Shown in pieces: positions 1 to 9,885 of a stretch of DNA of 64,000 nt. Each line of letters begins with the position of its first letter. The first letter of the stretch is position 1. Origin of the DNA: Burkholderia sp. HI2500 (GTDB taxonomy: Bacteria; Pseudomonadota; Gammaproteobacteria; Burkholderiales; Burkholderiaceae); assembly GCF_002223055.1 (NCBI RefSeq), contig NZ_NKFL01000005.1, forward strand, positions 558,001-622,000, in the 5' to 3' direction. Under the pieces are notes generated by a model. That model was not told where the DNA came from. It did not search any database and saw nothing but the letters and a program-made list of their open reading frames with translations. The position numbers and the translations under genes were made by a program.

Positions 1-1
1 G

Positions 2-394
2 CGCAACCCGATCGCACGCACGATGGGCGAAGGGCTGCTGCCCGCGCTGCAGCTGTGGGCCTACGTGCAGTCGGTGCCGGAGGCGGACCGCGCGATCGTC
101 GCGCTCGGCAAGCGCGACGCGGCGTTCGACGCGGGGCTGCCGGAGCCGGCGCGCCACTTCCGCCCGGGCCGCGACACCGCGCCGCGCGACGTCGCCGCCA
201 CCGAAGGCTGGGCCGTCACCGGGATGATGGACCAGCACGCGTACCTGCAGATCCCGCCGGGCGCAGACGTGAAAGTGGGCGACATGGTCGCGTTCGACAT
301 CTCGCACCCGTGCCTGACGTTCGACAAGTGGCGCCAGGTGCTCGTGCTCGATCCGCAGTTCAGCGTGACGGAAGTCGTCGAAACCTTCTTCTGA
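2..394 (+). CDS. D-amino-acid (D-serine/D-threonine type) deaminase, C-terminal part
   Basis: This is the last ~130 codons of a gene whose start lies before the window. The fragment ends with a block containing [11 protein letters not shown]. In the D-serine dehydratase-like (DSD1) family an H-x-C pair in this block binds the catalytic zinc, and the pair (HPC) is present here. The family is PLP-dependent with an alanine-racemase-type barrel, but the PLP lysine would lie upstream and cannot be seen. The likely reaction is deamination of a D-hydroxyamino acid to a 2-oxoacid plus ammonia. Low-specificity D-threonine aldolase is the main alternative, because it shares the fold and the same C-terminal block. 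Confidence 0.7.
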   Translation, partial: RNPIARTMGEGLLPALQLWAYVQSVPEADRAIVALGKRDAAFDAGLPEPARHFRPGRDTAPRDVAATEGWAVTGMMDQHAYLQIPPGADVKVGDMVAFDISHPCLTFDKWRQVLVLDPQFSVTEVVETFF

Positions 395-560
395 CGCCCG
401 TCGCGCACAACGTGCACCACCGCCCCGCCGCTCGCGCGGGGCGGCCGTCACGCGCGCTTCAAGCGGCCGGAGTACACTGCGCTCTCGTCCTCGGGGCCCC
501 ACGCGGGCGTGGCACTTGCCTGTCGCGCGGGCCCTCAACGCAGCTCCACTGGAGAAAGCC

Positions 561-1142
561 ATGGCCGCGAAGAAGATCCTGTTCCTGACCGGCGATTTCG
601 CCGAAGACTACGAAACGATGGTGCCGTTCCAGGCGCTGCAGGCCGTCGGCCACCACGTCGATGCAGTCTGCCCGGGCAAGCGCGCGGGCGACAAGATCAA
701 GACCGCGATCCACGATTTCGAGGGCGACCAGACCTATACCGAGAAGCCCGGCCACCAGTTCACGTTGAACGCGGCGTTCGACGACGTCGACGCATCGCGC
801 TACGACGCGCTCGCGATCGCGGGCGGCCGCGCGCCCGAATACCTGCGACTCGATCCGAAGGTGATCTCGCTCGTGCGCGAGTTCGCCGAAGCCGGCAAGC
901 CGATCGCGGCGATCTGCCACGCGGCGCAACTGCTCGCGGCCGCCGACGTGATCCGCGGCAAGCGCATCTCGGCCTACCCGGCCTGCGCGCCCGAGGTGAA
1001 GCTCGCCGGCGGCGAATACGCGGACATCCCGGTCGATGCGGCCGTGACCGATGCGCCGTTCGTCACCGCGCCCGCGTGGCCCGCGCATCCGGCCTGGCTC
1101 GCGCAGTTCCTCGCGCTGCTGGGCACGCGCATCGAGCTTTGA
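561..1142 (+). CDS. DJ-1/PfpI family protein
   Basis: The product is 193 residues, the usual size for a single-domain DJ-1/PfpI protein. It opens with a Rossmann-like strand ([14 protein letters not shown]), where the glutamate of the family triad is expected. The nucleophile-elbow cysteine is C119 in AAICHAAQ, followed directly by a histidine. Family members act as glyoxalases or deglycases, peptidases or chaperones, so the substrate cannot be named. The start at 561 is chosen because GGAGA lies six bases upstream and the homologous core begins there; an in-frame ATG at 516 has no ribosome-binding site. The gene stands alone between a deaminase on its left and a convergent MarR gene. Confidence 0.85.
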   Translation: MAAKKILFLTGDFAEDYETMVPFQALQAVGHHVDAVCPGKRAGDKIKTAIHDFEGDQTYTEKPGHQFTLNAAFDDVDASRYDALAIAGGRAPEYLRLDPKVISLVREFAEAGKPIAAICHAAQLLAAADVIRGKRISAYPACAPEVKLAGGEYADIPVDAAVTDAPFVTAPAWPAHPAWLAQFLALLGTRIEL

Positions 1143-1223
1143 ACCCGCTTCTGACCGACAGTGAATTGAGATGAGATGAAGGGCCGGGCCGGCGGCGGAT
1201 GCGCGCCGCCCCTGCCCCGCGCT

Positions 1224-1670
1224 TCAGCGCGCGGCCGGCGTCGAGCCGACGTCCGCGATCCGCGACTCCAGCATCGCCAGCGCGCCCGACAGCGCAGTCA
1301 GCACGTCGTCCGGCAATTGCGCCATCGTCTGTTCGAGAAACGCCTTGCGGCGCGGCAGGCACGCGTCGAACGCGGCGCGGCCGTCGTCCGTCAGCGTCAC
1401 GTTGGTCACGCGATTGTCGCGTGCGTCGGATTCGCGCTGGATCCAGCCGAGCGCGTCGAGCGACTTCAACTGGCGCGTGAGCGCGCCCGGATCGACGCGC
1501 AGCACTTCGACGAGCTTCTTCTGCGACGAATGCCCGCCCATCGTGTGCAACGCGACCATGATGCGCCAGCGCGGCATCGGTTGCCCGACGTGCGCCTCGA
1601 ACGCGGTCATGAACGCGCGATACGTGCGTCCGAATTGCTGCAAGATCGCGACGCGGTCCTGTTCTTCCAT
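1224..1670 (-). CDS. MarR-family transcriptional regulator
   Basis: A 148-residue winged-helix protein of typical MarR length. The DNA-binding region runs roughly from residue 45 to 110: a recognition helix (VDPGALTRQLKSLD) and then a wing with ESDARDNRVTNVTLT, which contains the conserved D-x-R. It is the second gene after an MFS drug exporter on the same strand, 26 bases downstream, so the two are probably co-transcribed. MarR proteins in this position usually repress their own exporter operon and release it on binding a phenolic or drug ligand. A 14-bp palindrome upstream of the exporter (3310-3323) is a candidate operator. Confidence 0.88.
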   Translation of the reverse strand: MEEQDRVAILQQFGRTYRAFMTAFEAHVGQPMPRWRIMVALHTMGGHSSQKKLVEVLRVDPGALTRQLKSLDALGWIQRESDARDNRVTNVTLTDDGRAAFDACLPRRKAFLEQTMAQLPDDVLTALSGALAMLESRIADVGSTPAAR

Positions 1671-1696
1671 GCGCTCAGTTCTACTCGTTCAATCGT

Positions 1697-3292
1697 TCAG
1701 TCGGCCGCGACATGCGGTTCGATCTTGTGCCGCAGCGCGATCGGCGGCACGCGGCGGCACTGCCACACCGACACCACGGCGACGACCGCCGCCATCGCGA
1801 CGCCCAGGTGAATCGCGCCGACGAGCGATTCGCGGGCCGCTTCCAGCAGCAGCGCGCCATTATGCCCGGCGCGCGTCAGCTCCGCGACGAGACCACCCTG
1901 CGCAGCGCGATCGATCAGGATCTGCGGATCGGCGAGCCGCGCATGCCATTGCATCGCCTGGTCGGCCGACAGCGCATTGCGCACGCCGCTCGAATACATC
2001 TGGTTGACGAGCGTGCCGGTGAGCGCGGTGCCGACCATCCCGCCAACCATCCGCAGCGACTGCAGCAACGCCGTCGCGATGCCGAGATGCTCGCGGCCGG
2101 CCGTCTGCTGCGCGAAGACGGTGAGGTTCGGCAGCACGAAGCCGAGCCCGATGCCGCCCGCGACCATCAGCGCCATCAGCAGCCACTTCGGCGTCGTGTG
2201 GGTCGACACGACGATGCCCGCGCAGGTGATCGCGAACAGCACGAAGCCGACGTGCAGCATCGCGTTCGGGTTGCGGATGCGCGTGACGACCCGGCCGTTC
2301 ATGATGCTGCCGATCGTGATGAACACGACGAGCGGCGTGATCACGAGCCCCGCCTCCTTCGGCGACATCCCGAACCCGCCCTGGAACAGCAGCGGCGCGT
2401 AAAACAGCAGCGAGAACATCGAGAAACCGGCGAGGATCGCCAGCACGAAGAGTGCCGACAGCGCGCGGTTGCCGAACATGTCGAACGGCAAGATCGGCTG
2501 CGCGCAACGCTTCTCCCAGTGCCACAGGCCGAAACCGGCCGCGACCGCGACGACGAGCAGCAGCGACGCCCAGCTCGCGACACCGTACTTCGGCAGCCAT
2601 TCGACGAACAGCTGCAGCGCGCCGAGCGACAGCGCGATCAGCAGCGCGCCCGGCCAGTCGAGCCGCATCTTGCGATCGTGCTCGACGTGGCGCAGGTGCG
2701 GCAGGTAGCGCCACACGAACAGCAGCGACAGCAGCCCGACCGGCAGGTTCACGTAGAACACCGAGCGCCAGCCGAACGACTGGGTCAGCACGCCGCCGAG
2801 CGACGGGCCGACCGCGTTCGCGATGCCGAACGCGGAGCTCATCAGCACTTGCCAGCGCAGGCGCACGACGGAATCGGGGAACAGGTCGGGAATGCACGCG
2901 AACGCGGTGCCGACCAGCATCCCGCCGCCGATCCCCTGCAGCCCGCGCGCGAGCACGAGCATCAGCATGTCGTTCGCCATCCCGCACAGCACGGACGCGC
3001 CGGTGAACACGACGATCGACGCAATGACGAACGGCTTGCGGCCGTAATAATCGCCGAGCCGGCCGAAGATCGGCACCGTGATCACGGAACTGAGCAGGTA
3101 CGAGGTCGCGACCCACGCGTACAGGTCGAAACCGCGAAGCTCGGCGACGATGGTCGGCAACGCGGTGCCGACGACGGTCTGGTCGAGCGCGACCAGCATG
3201 GTGACAAATGAGATCCCGATCATCGCCAGCAGCGATTCGCGGAACGGCAGGACTTGCCCGCTCGAATGGTGGGCGGCAGTATGGACGGCCAT
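1697..3292 (-). CDS. MFS transporter, DHA2 (14-TM, EmrB/QacA-like) family
   Basis: About 531 residues with many hydrophobic segments, consistent with the 14-helix DHA2 drug:H+ antiporters. Motif A appears as FGRLGDYYGRKP after TM2, and motif C as GNAVGPSLGGVLTQ-like sequence (IANAVGPSLGGVL) near residue 170. The first helix holds the LDQTVV motif (D1) typical of DHA2. The likely role is proton-driven efflux of toxic compounds through the inner membrane. The ATG at 3292 is preferred over a TTG ten codons upstream, which falls inside a palindrome and would make a poor start; neither has a strong ribosome-binding site. It forms an operon with the MarR gene downstream. Confidence 0.88.
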   Translation of the reverse strand: MAVHTAAHHSSGQVLPFRESLLAMIGISFVTMLVALDQTVVGTALPTIVAELRGFDLYAWVATSYLLSSVITVPIFGRLGDYYGRKPFVIASIVVFTGASVLCGMANDMLMLVLARGLQGIGGGMLVGTAFACIPDLFPDSVVRLRWQVLMSSAFGIANAVGPSLGGVLTQSFGWRSVFYVNLPVGLLSLLFVWRYLPHLRHVEHDRKMRLDWPGALLIALSLGALQLFVEWLPKYGVASWASLLLVVAVAAGFGLWHWEKRCAQPILPFDMFGNRALSALFVLAILAGFSMFSLLFYAPLLFQGGFGMSPKEAGLVITPLVVFITIGSIMNGRVVTRIRNPNAMLHVGFVLFAITCAGIVVSTHTTPKWLLMALMVAGGIGLGFVLPNLTVFAQQTAGREHLGIATALLQSLRMVGGMVGTALTGTLVNQMYSSGVRNALSADQAMQWHARLADPQILIDRAAQGGLVAELTRAGHNGALLLEAARESLVGAIHLGVAMAAVVAVVSVWQCRRVPPIALRHKIEPHVAAD

Positions 3293-3309
3293 TTTTTGTC
3301 GGCGCAACT

Positions 3310-3323
3310 TTTGACGAGTCAAA
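3310..3323. promoter_or_regulatory. Candidate operator palindrome upstream of the MFS-marR operon
   Basis: The sequence TTTGACGAGTCAAA is a perfect inverted repeat of six-base arms around GA. It lies in the short intergenic space between the exporter operon (minus strand) and the divergent ecsC-like gene (plus strand). Size and placement suit a MarR-type dimer, but binding is inference. Confidence 0.45.
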
Positions 3324-4211
3324 CAATCTCAAAATTCTAGCATGCCGGAGTAATCTAGGCTGGCGACGGTCAAACTGGCTCAGACCGCCAAGGAGAAAGA
3401 TGGAACCGATTTCAATCACCCCCGCGACCTCGCTGTCCCAGGAGGATCGGGACGCGCTGTGGCGCGCGAAGCAGGTGCTGGAAAGCCCGTCGCTGACGAT
3501 GAAGCTGACGGGCATGCTCGGCGCCCCGGTCGAGAAAATGATCGCCCGGCTGCCGGATTTCGCGACCGGCAAGATCAACGACGCGACGCAGCTCGCGCTG
3601 CGCAAGTGTCTGAACATCGCGCTGCGCACGCTCGGCAAGCCGCCCGGGCCGGACGCCGAGCCCGACAAGCCGAGCAACCTGCTGCACAAGCTCGCGGTGG
3701 CGACGACCGGCGCCGCGGGCGGCGCATTCGGCTTTCTCGCGCTGCCGGTCGAGCTGCCGGTGACGACGACGCTGATCTTCCGCTCGGTGTGCGACATCGC
3801 GCGCAGCGAGGGTGAAGACCTGGGCTCGGTCGACACGCAGCTGCAATGCCTGGCCGTGCTCGGCATGGGCGGCAACCCGGACAAGCAGGAAGAGGACGCC
3901 GATCTCGGCTATTTCGTGCTGCGCGGCGCGCTCGCGCAGGCGATTTCGAAGGCGTCGTCCGACATCACGACGAAGGGCATCGCCGCGCACAGCTCGGCGG
4001 CCGTGTTCAAGCTCGTGCAGACGGTGGCGTCGCGCTTCTCGGTGCAGGTGACCGAGCAAATGGCCGCGAAGTCGATTCCGGCGATCGGCGCCGTGCTCGG
4101 CGCGACCGTCAATACGCTGTTCATCGACCACTTCCAGCAGATGGCGCACGGCCACTTCACCGTGCGCCGGCTCGAGCGCAAGTACGGCTCGGTGGCCGTC
4201 AAGGCCGCCTA

Positions 4212-5174
<963 letters not shown>

Positions 5175-5257
5175 CGGACGCACTCCGTAATCACAGTGTG
5201 ACGATGGTACGTGCGATCGCTCCCGCACCGCTCGACAGGTGCCTCTACTTGACATCC

Positions 5258-5279
5258 TCCCGCGCCTGAAGGCTCGGGA
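5258..5279 (-). other. Hairpin of a tnpB right end (reRNA/omegaRNA-like)
   Basis: Read on the minus strand this is TCCCG-a-GCC-TTCA-GGC-g-CGGGA, an eight-pair stem with one mismatch and a TTCA loop, followed by GGAGGATGTCAAG. IS605/IS1341-type elements commonly carry such a stem-loop at the right end, just past the tnpB stop, where the guide (reRNA) is made. It lies directly downstream of the tnpB relic and in the matching orientation. Confidence 0.6.
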
Positions 5280-5311
5280 TTCCTACCGCGTTTGAAACGA
5301 TGATGCTTGTC

Positions 5312-5494
5312 TCAGATCGCCTCGGCGGGTTCCTGCTTCACGGAGCTGCCCGACTGCACCGGCTCTCCACAGGCTGCAACGCGGTGCCCCCGCGCCAGTA
5401 TGTTGATCGCACCAACCACATCGGCATGGCCCTCATGCCCGCACCCGACACAGCGGAATGCCGCCTGCGTCTGCCGGTTTCCGGCGCTCACGGA
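5312..5494 (-). pseudogene. tnpB: tnpB relic: C-terminal zinc-ribbon end only
   Basis: The minus strand encodes about 60 codons ending at TGA (5314-5312) that match the C-terminal end of IS605/IS1341-type TnpB proteins. They include SAGNRQTQAAFRC, the second zinc-ribbon pair CVGCGHE, the RuvC-III block HADVVGAINILARG, and a tail ending SSVKQEPAEAI. A stop codon precedes the homology, and the next minus-strand gene ends only 14 bases away, so everything before RuvC-III (RuvC-I, RuvC-II, first Cys pair) is gone. No tnpA or left end is visible. It is a dead remnant of a past insertion, recognised by translating the strand by eye. Confidence 0.85.
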
Positions 5495-5508
5495 TCAAAC
5501 GCCGGCAC

Positions 5509-5943
5509 TCAGTTCGCCGGCATCACCTGGCCGCGGATCTCGCCGGCCGGGTGCTCCTTCGTATGGACGTTGAAATACCACTTGCCGCCCATCAGGTCGG
5601 TGACCTGCGCGTCGGTGAGTTCCTTCGAGCCCTTGATCGGGCTCGCCAGCTCCTCCTTCGGAATCGGCACCTGCACGCCCGCGTTCTGGCCGACCGGCGC
5701 CGGCCCGTGGAAGTGCGCGGCGGTGGCCGGCCCCGTGAGGTGTTCGTAAGTGACCTTCCACTGCAGCATGTGCGTGGCCGTGTCGTAGGTGGCCTCGACG
5801 TCGCCCGAGCCCTTGGTCGCCGTGGGCGGCACTTCACTCGACGGCTGGAGATTGGCGGACAGGCGCACCGTTTCGGCGGCGGCGCTGCCGGCGGCCAGCA
5901 CGCCCGCAAGTAACGCGACCTGGAGCAAACGCAGCTTGAGCAT
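5509..5943 (-). CDS. CHRD-domain exported protein
   Basis: A 144-residue protein with a clear signal peptide (basic MLKLR, hydrophobic core, cleavage near GSAAAE). The rest is one CHRD domain, with the hallmark blocks ATYDTATHMLQWKVTYEHLTG, AAHFHGPAPVGQNAGV, and WYFNVHTKEHPAGEIRGQV near the end. CHRD domains occur in animal chordin and in many bacterial secreted proteins; the bacterial function is unknown. The start at 5943 is set by GGAG upstream and the signal peptide. The tnpB relic abuts its 3' end, so the insertion landed just beyond the stop codon. Confidence 0.85.
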   Translation of the reverse strand: MLKLRLLQVALLAGVLAAGSAAAETVRLSANLQPSSEVPPTATKGSGDVEATYDTATHMLQWKVTYEHLTGPATAAHFHGPAPVGQNAGVQVPIPKEELASPIKGSKELTDAQVTDLMGGKWYFNVHTKEHPAGEIRGQVMPAN

Positions 5944-6159
5944 GGACTCTCCTTGTACGACGTTGTACGCCGCCCGAGCGGGGGCGCCAGATAGGATGGT
6001 AGTCGATCGCCGCCGGTCCGGGAGTCGACCGAACGGCCATGCAGCGAATCGCCGCACCGCACCCGGCCGGCCCGCTCGCGCGGCGCACGGCGCGTCAGTC
6101 TGCATCAACCTGGAATGGACCTTTGCAGCCGGATGACTGAATCGGCGCGCGGCCTTTCG

Positions 6160-6243
6160 CTACACTTCGTCTCACAGTTGCTTGTTTCCTTCGTCCGAAG
6201 GAGTCTGCGAGTATTCACGCGGCCGCCCGGCCGCGTTTTTTTT
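6160..6243 (+). ncRNA. Candidate small RNA ending in a strong intrinsic terminator
   Basis: The plus strand carries a perfect eight-pair stem (6218-6225 with 6228-6235) followed by eight Ts (6236-6243), a textbook intrinsic terminator. No plus-strand gene lies upstream: the genes on both sides are on the minus strand. A second stem-loop (6187-6193 with 6196-6202, TCCTTCG/CGAAGGA) precedes it. A TACACT motif at 6161-6166 could be a -10 box, giving a transcript of about 70 nt from near 6173. No good -35 is seen. The loop and stem include AAGGAG, which could pair with CU-rich sites. Confidence 0.45.
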
Positions 6244-6310
6244 GCGCACGCCGCCGTCGGATCCGGTTCACCCCGTATCAGGCATGGCGATGCGAGCGCA
6301 CCGCTTCACG

Positions 6311-7084
6311 TCACGCGCGATAGCCCGGATCGACGCGATCGACGATCCGCTGCAGCGCGTCGAACGCGTCCTGCCCCGCGCCATGCTTCGGATCGAAATT
6401 CAGCGAATCGCGCACGCACCCTTCGAGCACCGGCGGCGCAATCGGCAACGCGTCGCCGATCGCATGCGTGGCGACCTGCACCTCGCATGCACGATTGAGC
6501 AGCCACATCAGCGAGAACGTCTGCGCGAGCGTCGCGCCGATCGTCACGGGCCCATGGTTGCGCAGCAGCAGCACCGGCCGCCCGCCTGCACTTTCGACGA
6601 TGCGCCGCCCCTCTTCGAGATGTACGGTGATGCCCTCGAAGTCGTGATACGCGATCTTCCCGTACAGCTGCGCCGAATAGAAATTGGAGAACGACAGCCC
6701 GTCGCGCGAACAGCACACGGCCATCGTCGGCGTCGTGTGCACGTGCATCACGCAGTGCGCATCGGGCAGCGCCGCATGGATCGCGCTGTGGAACGTGAAG
6801 CCGGCCGGGTTGATCGGCCAGTCGGAATGACCGATCACGTTGCCGTCTATGTCGATCTTCACGAGGTTCGACGCGCACACCTCGCGGTAATGGAGCCCGA
6901 ACGGGTTGATCAGGAAATGCCCGTCCTCGCCCGGCACGCGCAGCGAGATATGGTTGTAGATCAGCTCGGTCCAGCCGAGGTGATCGAAGATGCGGTAAGC
7001 CGCCGCGAGCTGCACGCGCGCCTGCCATTCGGCTTCGGAGAAACGGGCGGGACGCATGAACGGCTGGTTCGGTACACGTTGCAT
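6311..7084 (-). CDS. Class II aldolase/adducin family protein
   Basis: A 257-residue protein of the class II aldolase/adducin (AraD/FucA-like) fold. Visible marks are GWTELIYNHISLRVP near the start, the metal-binding HVH in VMHVHTTPTMAV, and the third histidine in LRNHGPVTIGATL. The family includes Zn-dependent sugar-phosphate aldolases and epimerases, but proteins of this length annotated in Burkholderia act on unknown substrates. The ATG at 7084 follows CGGAG. It is monocistronic. A GGTTG/CAACC inverted repeat lies about 130 bases upstream and may be its operator. Confidence 0.85.
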   Translation of the reverse strand: MQRVPNQPFMRPARFSEAEWQARVQLAAAYRIFDHLGWTELIYNHISLRVPGEDGHFLINPFGLHYREVCASNLVKIDIDGNVIGHSDWPINPAGFTFHSAIHAALPDAHCVMHVHTTPTMAVCCSRDGLSFSNFYSAQLYGKIAYHDFEGITVHLEEGRRIVESAGGRPVLLLRNHGPVTIGATLAQTFSLMWLLNRACEVQVATHAIGDALPIAPPVLEGCVRDSLNFDPKHGAGQDAFDALQRIVDRVDPGYRA

Positions 7085-7210
7085 GGGGGAACTCCGGTTG
7101 CGGGTGCGCGCGGCCACGGCGAGCGGCGGCGCGCATGTCCATCGTCTGCCGGCGCCGTTCCGACCCGCATTGTGCGAGCGGCCCGGCGGCGCCCTTCACG
7201 ATTCATATAT

Positions 7211-7226
7211 GGTTGCGCGCACAACC
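7211..7226. promoter_or_regulatory. Inverted repeat GGTTG-N6-CAACC upstream of the class II aldolase gene
   Basis: Five-base arms surround CGCGCA. An AT-rich TATATG element lies next to it on the aldolase side. Position suits an operator for the minus-strand aldolase gene, but no regulator gene is adjacent. Confidence 0.3.
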
Positions 7227-7282
7227 TTATCACCTTTCCCCGCGCACCGGTATCGCGGGTTTTGCCGGAGCCGTTGCCGCCC

Positions 7283-8908
7283 TTACAACTGGTCGTCGAC
7301 CGGCAGCAGCGTGAAGATGCCCGTCATCACGTTGCGCAGCAGCCCCGCATGCGGGTCGACGTGATAGGTGGCGGCCTGACCGCCTTCGGTGCCCGTCCAT
7401 TCGAGCGCGGGCGGGCTGCCGTCGGTCCGCTTCGCGAGCGTGACGCGGTAGCTTTCGTCCGGCTGCGTCACGCGCGCGAAGATCGCCGCGGCCTGCTGCG
7501 CGAGCACCGGGCTATGGACCACGAGCGCGAGCTCGGTGTTCAGGTACGCGGAACGCGGGTCGAGGTTCAGCGAACCGATCACGACGATTTGCCGGTCGAT
7601 CACGTACGCCTTCGCATGCAGGCTCGCACGCGAGCGCGAGCCGAACAGCCGCGCGGGCTGCTGGTCCGGCTGCGACTTGAATTCGTACAGCTCGACGCCG
7701 CGCTGCAGCAACGGCACGCGGTACGGCGCATAGCCGGCCTGCACCGCGACCGCGTCGGTCGCCGCGAGCGAATTCGTGACGATCGCGACGCGCACGCCGC
7801 GCGCGACCGTGTCGCCGAGGATCTTCACGCCGGCGTCGTGCGGCACGAAGTACGGCGAAAACGCGAGGAATTCCTTTTGCGCGCCGCGCGTCAGCTCGGC
7901 CAGGCGCTGCATCGGCGGGCTCACGTACGTGCCGGTCGGCCGCGCGACCTTGTCCGGCGCATCGACCTTGAATTCGGCCGGCGCCCACACGAGTTCGAGT
8001 TCGTCGCGCGCGATCTGCCGTGCGAGCGGCGTCGCGTTCAGCGGCTTCGCGTTGTACGGATCGGCATTCTTTCTCCAGTGGTCGCGCAACTCGTCGCGCA
8101 TCGCGTCGAGATCCTTCGGATCGAACGTCTGCTGATTCAGCACGCGCAACGGATAGCTGCTCGCGCTCGCCCAGTAGTCGTCGAAGCTCTTCGAGATGTC
8201 GCTCGTCACGGGGCCGGCGGCCAGCACGTCGAGATCGCGGAACTGCAGTGTCGGGCTCGCACTGAAGTATTCGTCGCCGAGATTGCGGCCGCCGACGATC
8301 GCGAGCTGGTTGTCCGCGATCATCGCCTTGTTGTGCATCCGGCGCGTGAAGCTGTCGATCCGCGTGAAGAAGTTGGCCGTGCGCTCGACCATGCCGCGCT
8401 GCGATGCGCCGAACGGGTTGAACACGCGGATCTCGATGTTCTGGTGCGTGTTGAGCGCGGCCATCACGCGGTCGATATCGTGGAAGTTCAGGTCGTCGAC
8501 CAGCATCCGCACGCGCACGCCGCGATCGGCCGCGTACAGCGCTGCGGCGAGCAGCAGCTTGCCGGTCGTGTCCTCGGTCGCGATGTAGTACTGCATGTCG
8601 AGCGTCTTCGTCGCCGCCCGCGCGAGCGCGATGCGCATCTGCAGCGCGGTGGCGCCATCGGCCAGCAGCCGGAAGCCCGACTGCCCCGGATGCGCGGCCT
8701 CCGGCGCGACCAGCGCATCGCGCAACGGTGTCGCGGTATCGGCCGACAACGCGTGGGAGACCGGGCGATCGAGCGTGGTGGCGGGCGGATGCGTCGCGCA
8801 GGCGGCGACGAGCGACAACAGCACACCGACGGCCAGTGCGCGGGCCGGGCGGCATGCGGCGCGCCACGACAGCGCGGCCGGTGCGCGCCGGATCAAAGAG
8901 GTGAACAC
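7283..8908 (-). CDS. Phospholipase D family lipoprotein (cardiolipin-synthase C-like)
   Basis: A 541-residue protein with two complete HKD motifs: HNKAMIADNQLAIVGGRN in the first half and HAKAYVIDRQIVVIGSLN in the second, so both phosphatidyl-transfer half-sites are present. The N-terminus has basic residues, a hydrophobic run and a lipobox-like LVAAC, suggesting a membrane lipoprotein. Size and domain order match YmdC/ClsC-type cardiolipin synthases, although other PLD-family hydrolases share the layout. The GTG start at 8908 has GAGGAA upstream. It is monocistronic. Confidence 0.85.
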   Translation of the reverse strand: MFTSLIRRAPAALSWRAACRPARALAVGVLLSLVAACATHPPATTLDRPVSHALSADTATPLRDALVAPEAAHPGQSGFRLLADGATALQMRIALARAATKTLDMQYYIATEDTTGKLLLAAALYAADRGVRVRMLVDDLNFHDIDRVMAALNTHQNIEIRVFNPFGASQRGMVERTANFFTRIDSFTRRMHNKAMIADNQLAIVGGRNLGDEYFSASPTLQFRDLDVLAAGPVTSDISKSFDDYWASASSYPLRVLNQQTFDPKDLDAMRDELRDHWRKNADPYNAKPLNATPLARQIARDELELVWAPAEFKVDAPDKVARPTGTYVSPPMQRLAELTRGAQKEFLAFSPYFVPHDAGVKILGDTVARGVRVAIVTNSLAATDAVAVQAGYAPYRVPLLQRGVELYEFKSQPDQQPARLFGSRSRASLHAKAYVIDRQIVVIGSLNLDPRSAYLNTELALVVHSPVLAQQAAAIFARVTQPDESYRVTLAKRTDGSPPALEWTGTEGGQAATYHVDPHAGLLRNVMTGIFTLLPVDDQL

Positions 8909-9133
8909 GGAAACTTCCTCGACTGGCGGAACAAAAGGCCCGCATGCGCCGCGGCGCGCGGCTGGCGCGCGGTTCCGGCCGATTCTAGTGGGCGCCCGAT
9001 GAACCGGTCAATCGCGCGGGTCGGCGCCGGCAGCTTCGAGCAGCAAGCGTGCCCCCGACTGCCGGGCGTCGCTGCCCCGCCGCGCCGGAAGCGGCCGCCG
9101 GACGGGTCACGCGCCAAAGCGGCCCAACCAATT

Positions 9134-9850
9134 TCATGCTCCATCGCCGCTGCGCTCGAAATGGCTGCGCACATAGTCGATATGCGTCTGCATCGCGGTG
9201 CGCGCCTCCTCGGGCCGTTGCGCGCAGATCGCGTCGCACACGACGCGGTGCTGCAGCAACAGCAGCTCGGACGCCTGCTCGTCGTGCGTCGTCATGCCCG
9301 CCACGTTGATCGAGATATGCTCGCGCAGCATCCCGATCACGCTGGTATGCAGGTGCAGGAACATCGTGTTGTGCGACGCGAGCGCAATCGCCTCGTGCAG
9401 CTTCGCGTCGGTCGCGGCTTCGACGGCCGCGGCGCCGTTCGCGTGCGCGGTTTCGAGCTCGCGCAGCAGCGCCCGGATCCGGCGCCGGTCGTTCGCATCG
9501 GCGCGCAGCGCGGCGAAATAGGCGGTCGCGCCTTCGAGCACGCGGCGGAACTCGAGGATGTCGTCGCGCAGCGCCGGATGATCGGCGACCAGCTGGCCCC
9601 ACGGCGACGCGATCCCGGCACGCAACTGGTCCGTCACGTAGACACCCGCGCCGCGCCGGCTCTGCAGCAGCCCGCGCGCGACGAGCCGCTGGGTCGCCTC
9701 GCGCACCGTATTGCGCGCCACGCCGTATTCCTGCGCAAGCACGCGCTCGGCCGGCAGGCGCGCGCCGGCCGGCCAGGTGCCGTCGAGCAGCGCCGTCTCG
9801 ATCTTGCGCATCACCACTTCGGTCCGGCCCCGTGCCGTCATCGCTGCCAT
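9134..9850 (-). CDS. lldR: FadR-type GntR regulator of the lactate operon (LldR-like)
   Basis: A 238-residue regulator: an N-terminal GntR winged helix (residues ~8-75, with RLPAERVLAQEYGVARNTVREATQRL) and a C-terminal all-helical FCD domain with histidines that usually bind a metal and a small acid. It is divergent from lutACB-lldP, so it most likely senses L-lactate and controls that operon and itself. The ATG at 9850 is chosen over 9871 because GGGAG lies eight bases upstream of it. A TTGG-N5-CCAA element between the two genes is a likely binding site. Confidence 0.85.
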   Translation of the reverse strand: MAAMTARGRTEVVMRKIETALLDGTWPAGARLPAERVLAQEYGVARNTVREATQRLVARGLLQSRRGAGVYVTDQLRAGIASPWGQLVADHPALRDDILEFRRVLEGATAYFAALRADANDRRRIRALLRELETAHANGAAAVEAATDAKLHEAIALASHNTMFLHLHTSVIGMLREHISINVAGMTTHDEQASELLLLQHRVVCDAICAQRPEEARTAMQTHIDYVRSHFERSGDGA

Positions 9851-9885
9851 CGTCGCGTCTCCCTGCGCCATGCCTTCCGCGCCGA

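Noticed and set aside
1712..3211. A 499-codon open frame on the plus strand
   Set aside because: Antisense to the MFS gene; rich in Arg, Asp and His, no recognisable family.
5248..5500. Intact IS200/IS605 element
   Set aside because: No tnpA, no left end and only the last ~60 codons of tnpB are present; it is a relic.
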